Assembly: GCA_013400155.1 (NCBI GenBank)
Contig: VXBM01000144.1
Location: forward strand, 859,143-923,142
DNA: 64,000 nucleotides
DNA from: Helopsaltes ochotensis
Lineage: Eukaryota > Chordata > Aves > Passeriformes > Locustellidae
Direction: 5' to 3'
Notes under the pieces: model-generated
Database searches by the model: none
Told to the model about the DNA's origin: nothing
Seen by the model: only the letters and a program-made list of their open reading frames with translations
In this document: positions 63,331-64,000 of the stretch, in pieces
Layout: each line of letters starts with the position of its first letter
Position numbering within the stretch: the stretch's first letter is position 1
Translations under genes and position numbers: made by a program

Positions 63331-64000
63331 GAAAGGCAGCCTGGTGCTGGGGCCGGAGGTCAGGGCAGCTGTCAGGTGCTGTCTCACACGGTGGGACAGC
63401 GCTGGGCGCAGGGAGCAGCTGCCCTGTCCTTGTGTGTGCTCCAGGGAGGCACAGTGAAGTTTATGTAGTGCTGGCGCACATCGTGTGATTTGAAGACCTG
63501 TAATGAAGGTGTGGAAAATGTTTTATTTAAATTTTAATTTGTTGCGTTTTTCTCTTGCATTTCTGTTTTCATAAAAAATAAATGCAGGGAAAGTGCCAAG
63601 AAGTAGACTTTGCTTTATTAAGAGTCAGAATTGTTTCTGTGAAAGGAGGGATGATGATCATGCTTCTGGAAGAGGTATTGTCAAGCTTATTTACCCAGTG
63701 GAAAGAGGATATGTTCTAGATGTGTTGGCAATAATAGCAGTAATCCATCAAAAAAGAGCACACTATTGCAAACTAAACAACTAAACCAACAAGTGTGCTT
63801 GTTCACCTCATCTGCTGAACCCTCATTTGGTAGAATGGCCCAGGAGTTCTAATACCTGCCCTCCGTAGCTGAAATAGGATTTTTCTGTGGTAATTAAAAT
63901 GAATCTTGGGCTGGGTTTGAGGCTGTAGCTCTTGAACTATATGAGTTTTATGGAAGTCAACACTTTAGGGTGTAGTCTGTGTGGTAGGAATGGTGGCCTG
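63331..64000 (+). other. Flank of the right-hand CpG island, no gene seen
   Basis: G+C falls back to the AT-rich level after about 63.5 kb. There is no coding exon I can support; this is probably the start of TCP11L1 intron 1. Confidence 0.45.

Noticed and set aside
1..64000. tRNA, rRNA, CRISPR arrays, operons or bacterial-style systems
   Set aside because: None seen; spliced genes, CpG islands and CR1 elements identify vertebrate nuclear DNA.

Overview
The window is vertebrate nuclear DNA, almost certainly from a bird. Multi-exon genes with GT-AG introns sit in AT-rich, gene-poor sequence. The only interspersed repeats I recognise are CR1-type LINE fragments (three copies), and the gene order matches the conserved QSER1 - DEPDC7 - TCP11L1 block of human 11p13. 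I cannot name the species. Two runs of N (52094-52318 and 62624-62943) lie inside GC-rich promoter islands.

Layout, left to right, all genes on the + strand. (1) 1-130: the GC-rich tail of a CpG island, probably the QSER1 promoter or first exon, which lies mostly outside the window. (2) 131-15894: a long first intron without supportable coding sequence. (3) 15895-39742: twelve coding exons of QSER1, including one 3.7-kb exon, then a roughly 1-kb 3' UTR with a perfect stem-loop and a poly(A) signal at 40754. (4) About 40.8-51.6 kb: intergenic DNA with a 121-bp palindromic element, an isolated CpG-rich patch near 46.7 kb, and one CR1 copy at 50.9-51.4 kb. (5) 51.6-60.8 kb: a second CR1 copy running into the DEPDC7 CpG island, then DEPDC7 in nine exons (the first tentative) with poly(A) signal at 60804. 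(6) 62.5-63.3 kb: another CpG island with an N gap, placed where the TCP11L1 promoter is expected; no TCP11L1 coding sequence is visible.

QSER1 is a nuclear chromatin protein, a paralogue of PRR12, reported to protect hypomethylated developmental promoters from DNA methylation together with TET1. DEPDC7 is a DEP-domain protein reported to act with CARMA proteins in NF-kB signalling. The genes are neighbours by conserved synteny; nothing in the sequence indicates a shared pathway.

The most useful observation is that two upstream coding exons extend QSER1 beyond the Met of MNFLSAIES, the start I remember for the human protein. They match the PRR12 N-terminus closely, so the full-length protein should be longer at its N-terminus. 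I found no evidence of a wholly new system. Exon boundaries were assigned by hand from reading frame, splice sites and remembered human QSER1, PRR12 and DEPDC7 sequences. All internal phases agree, which is strong internal support.
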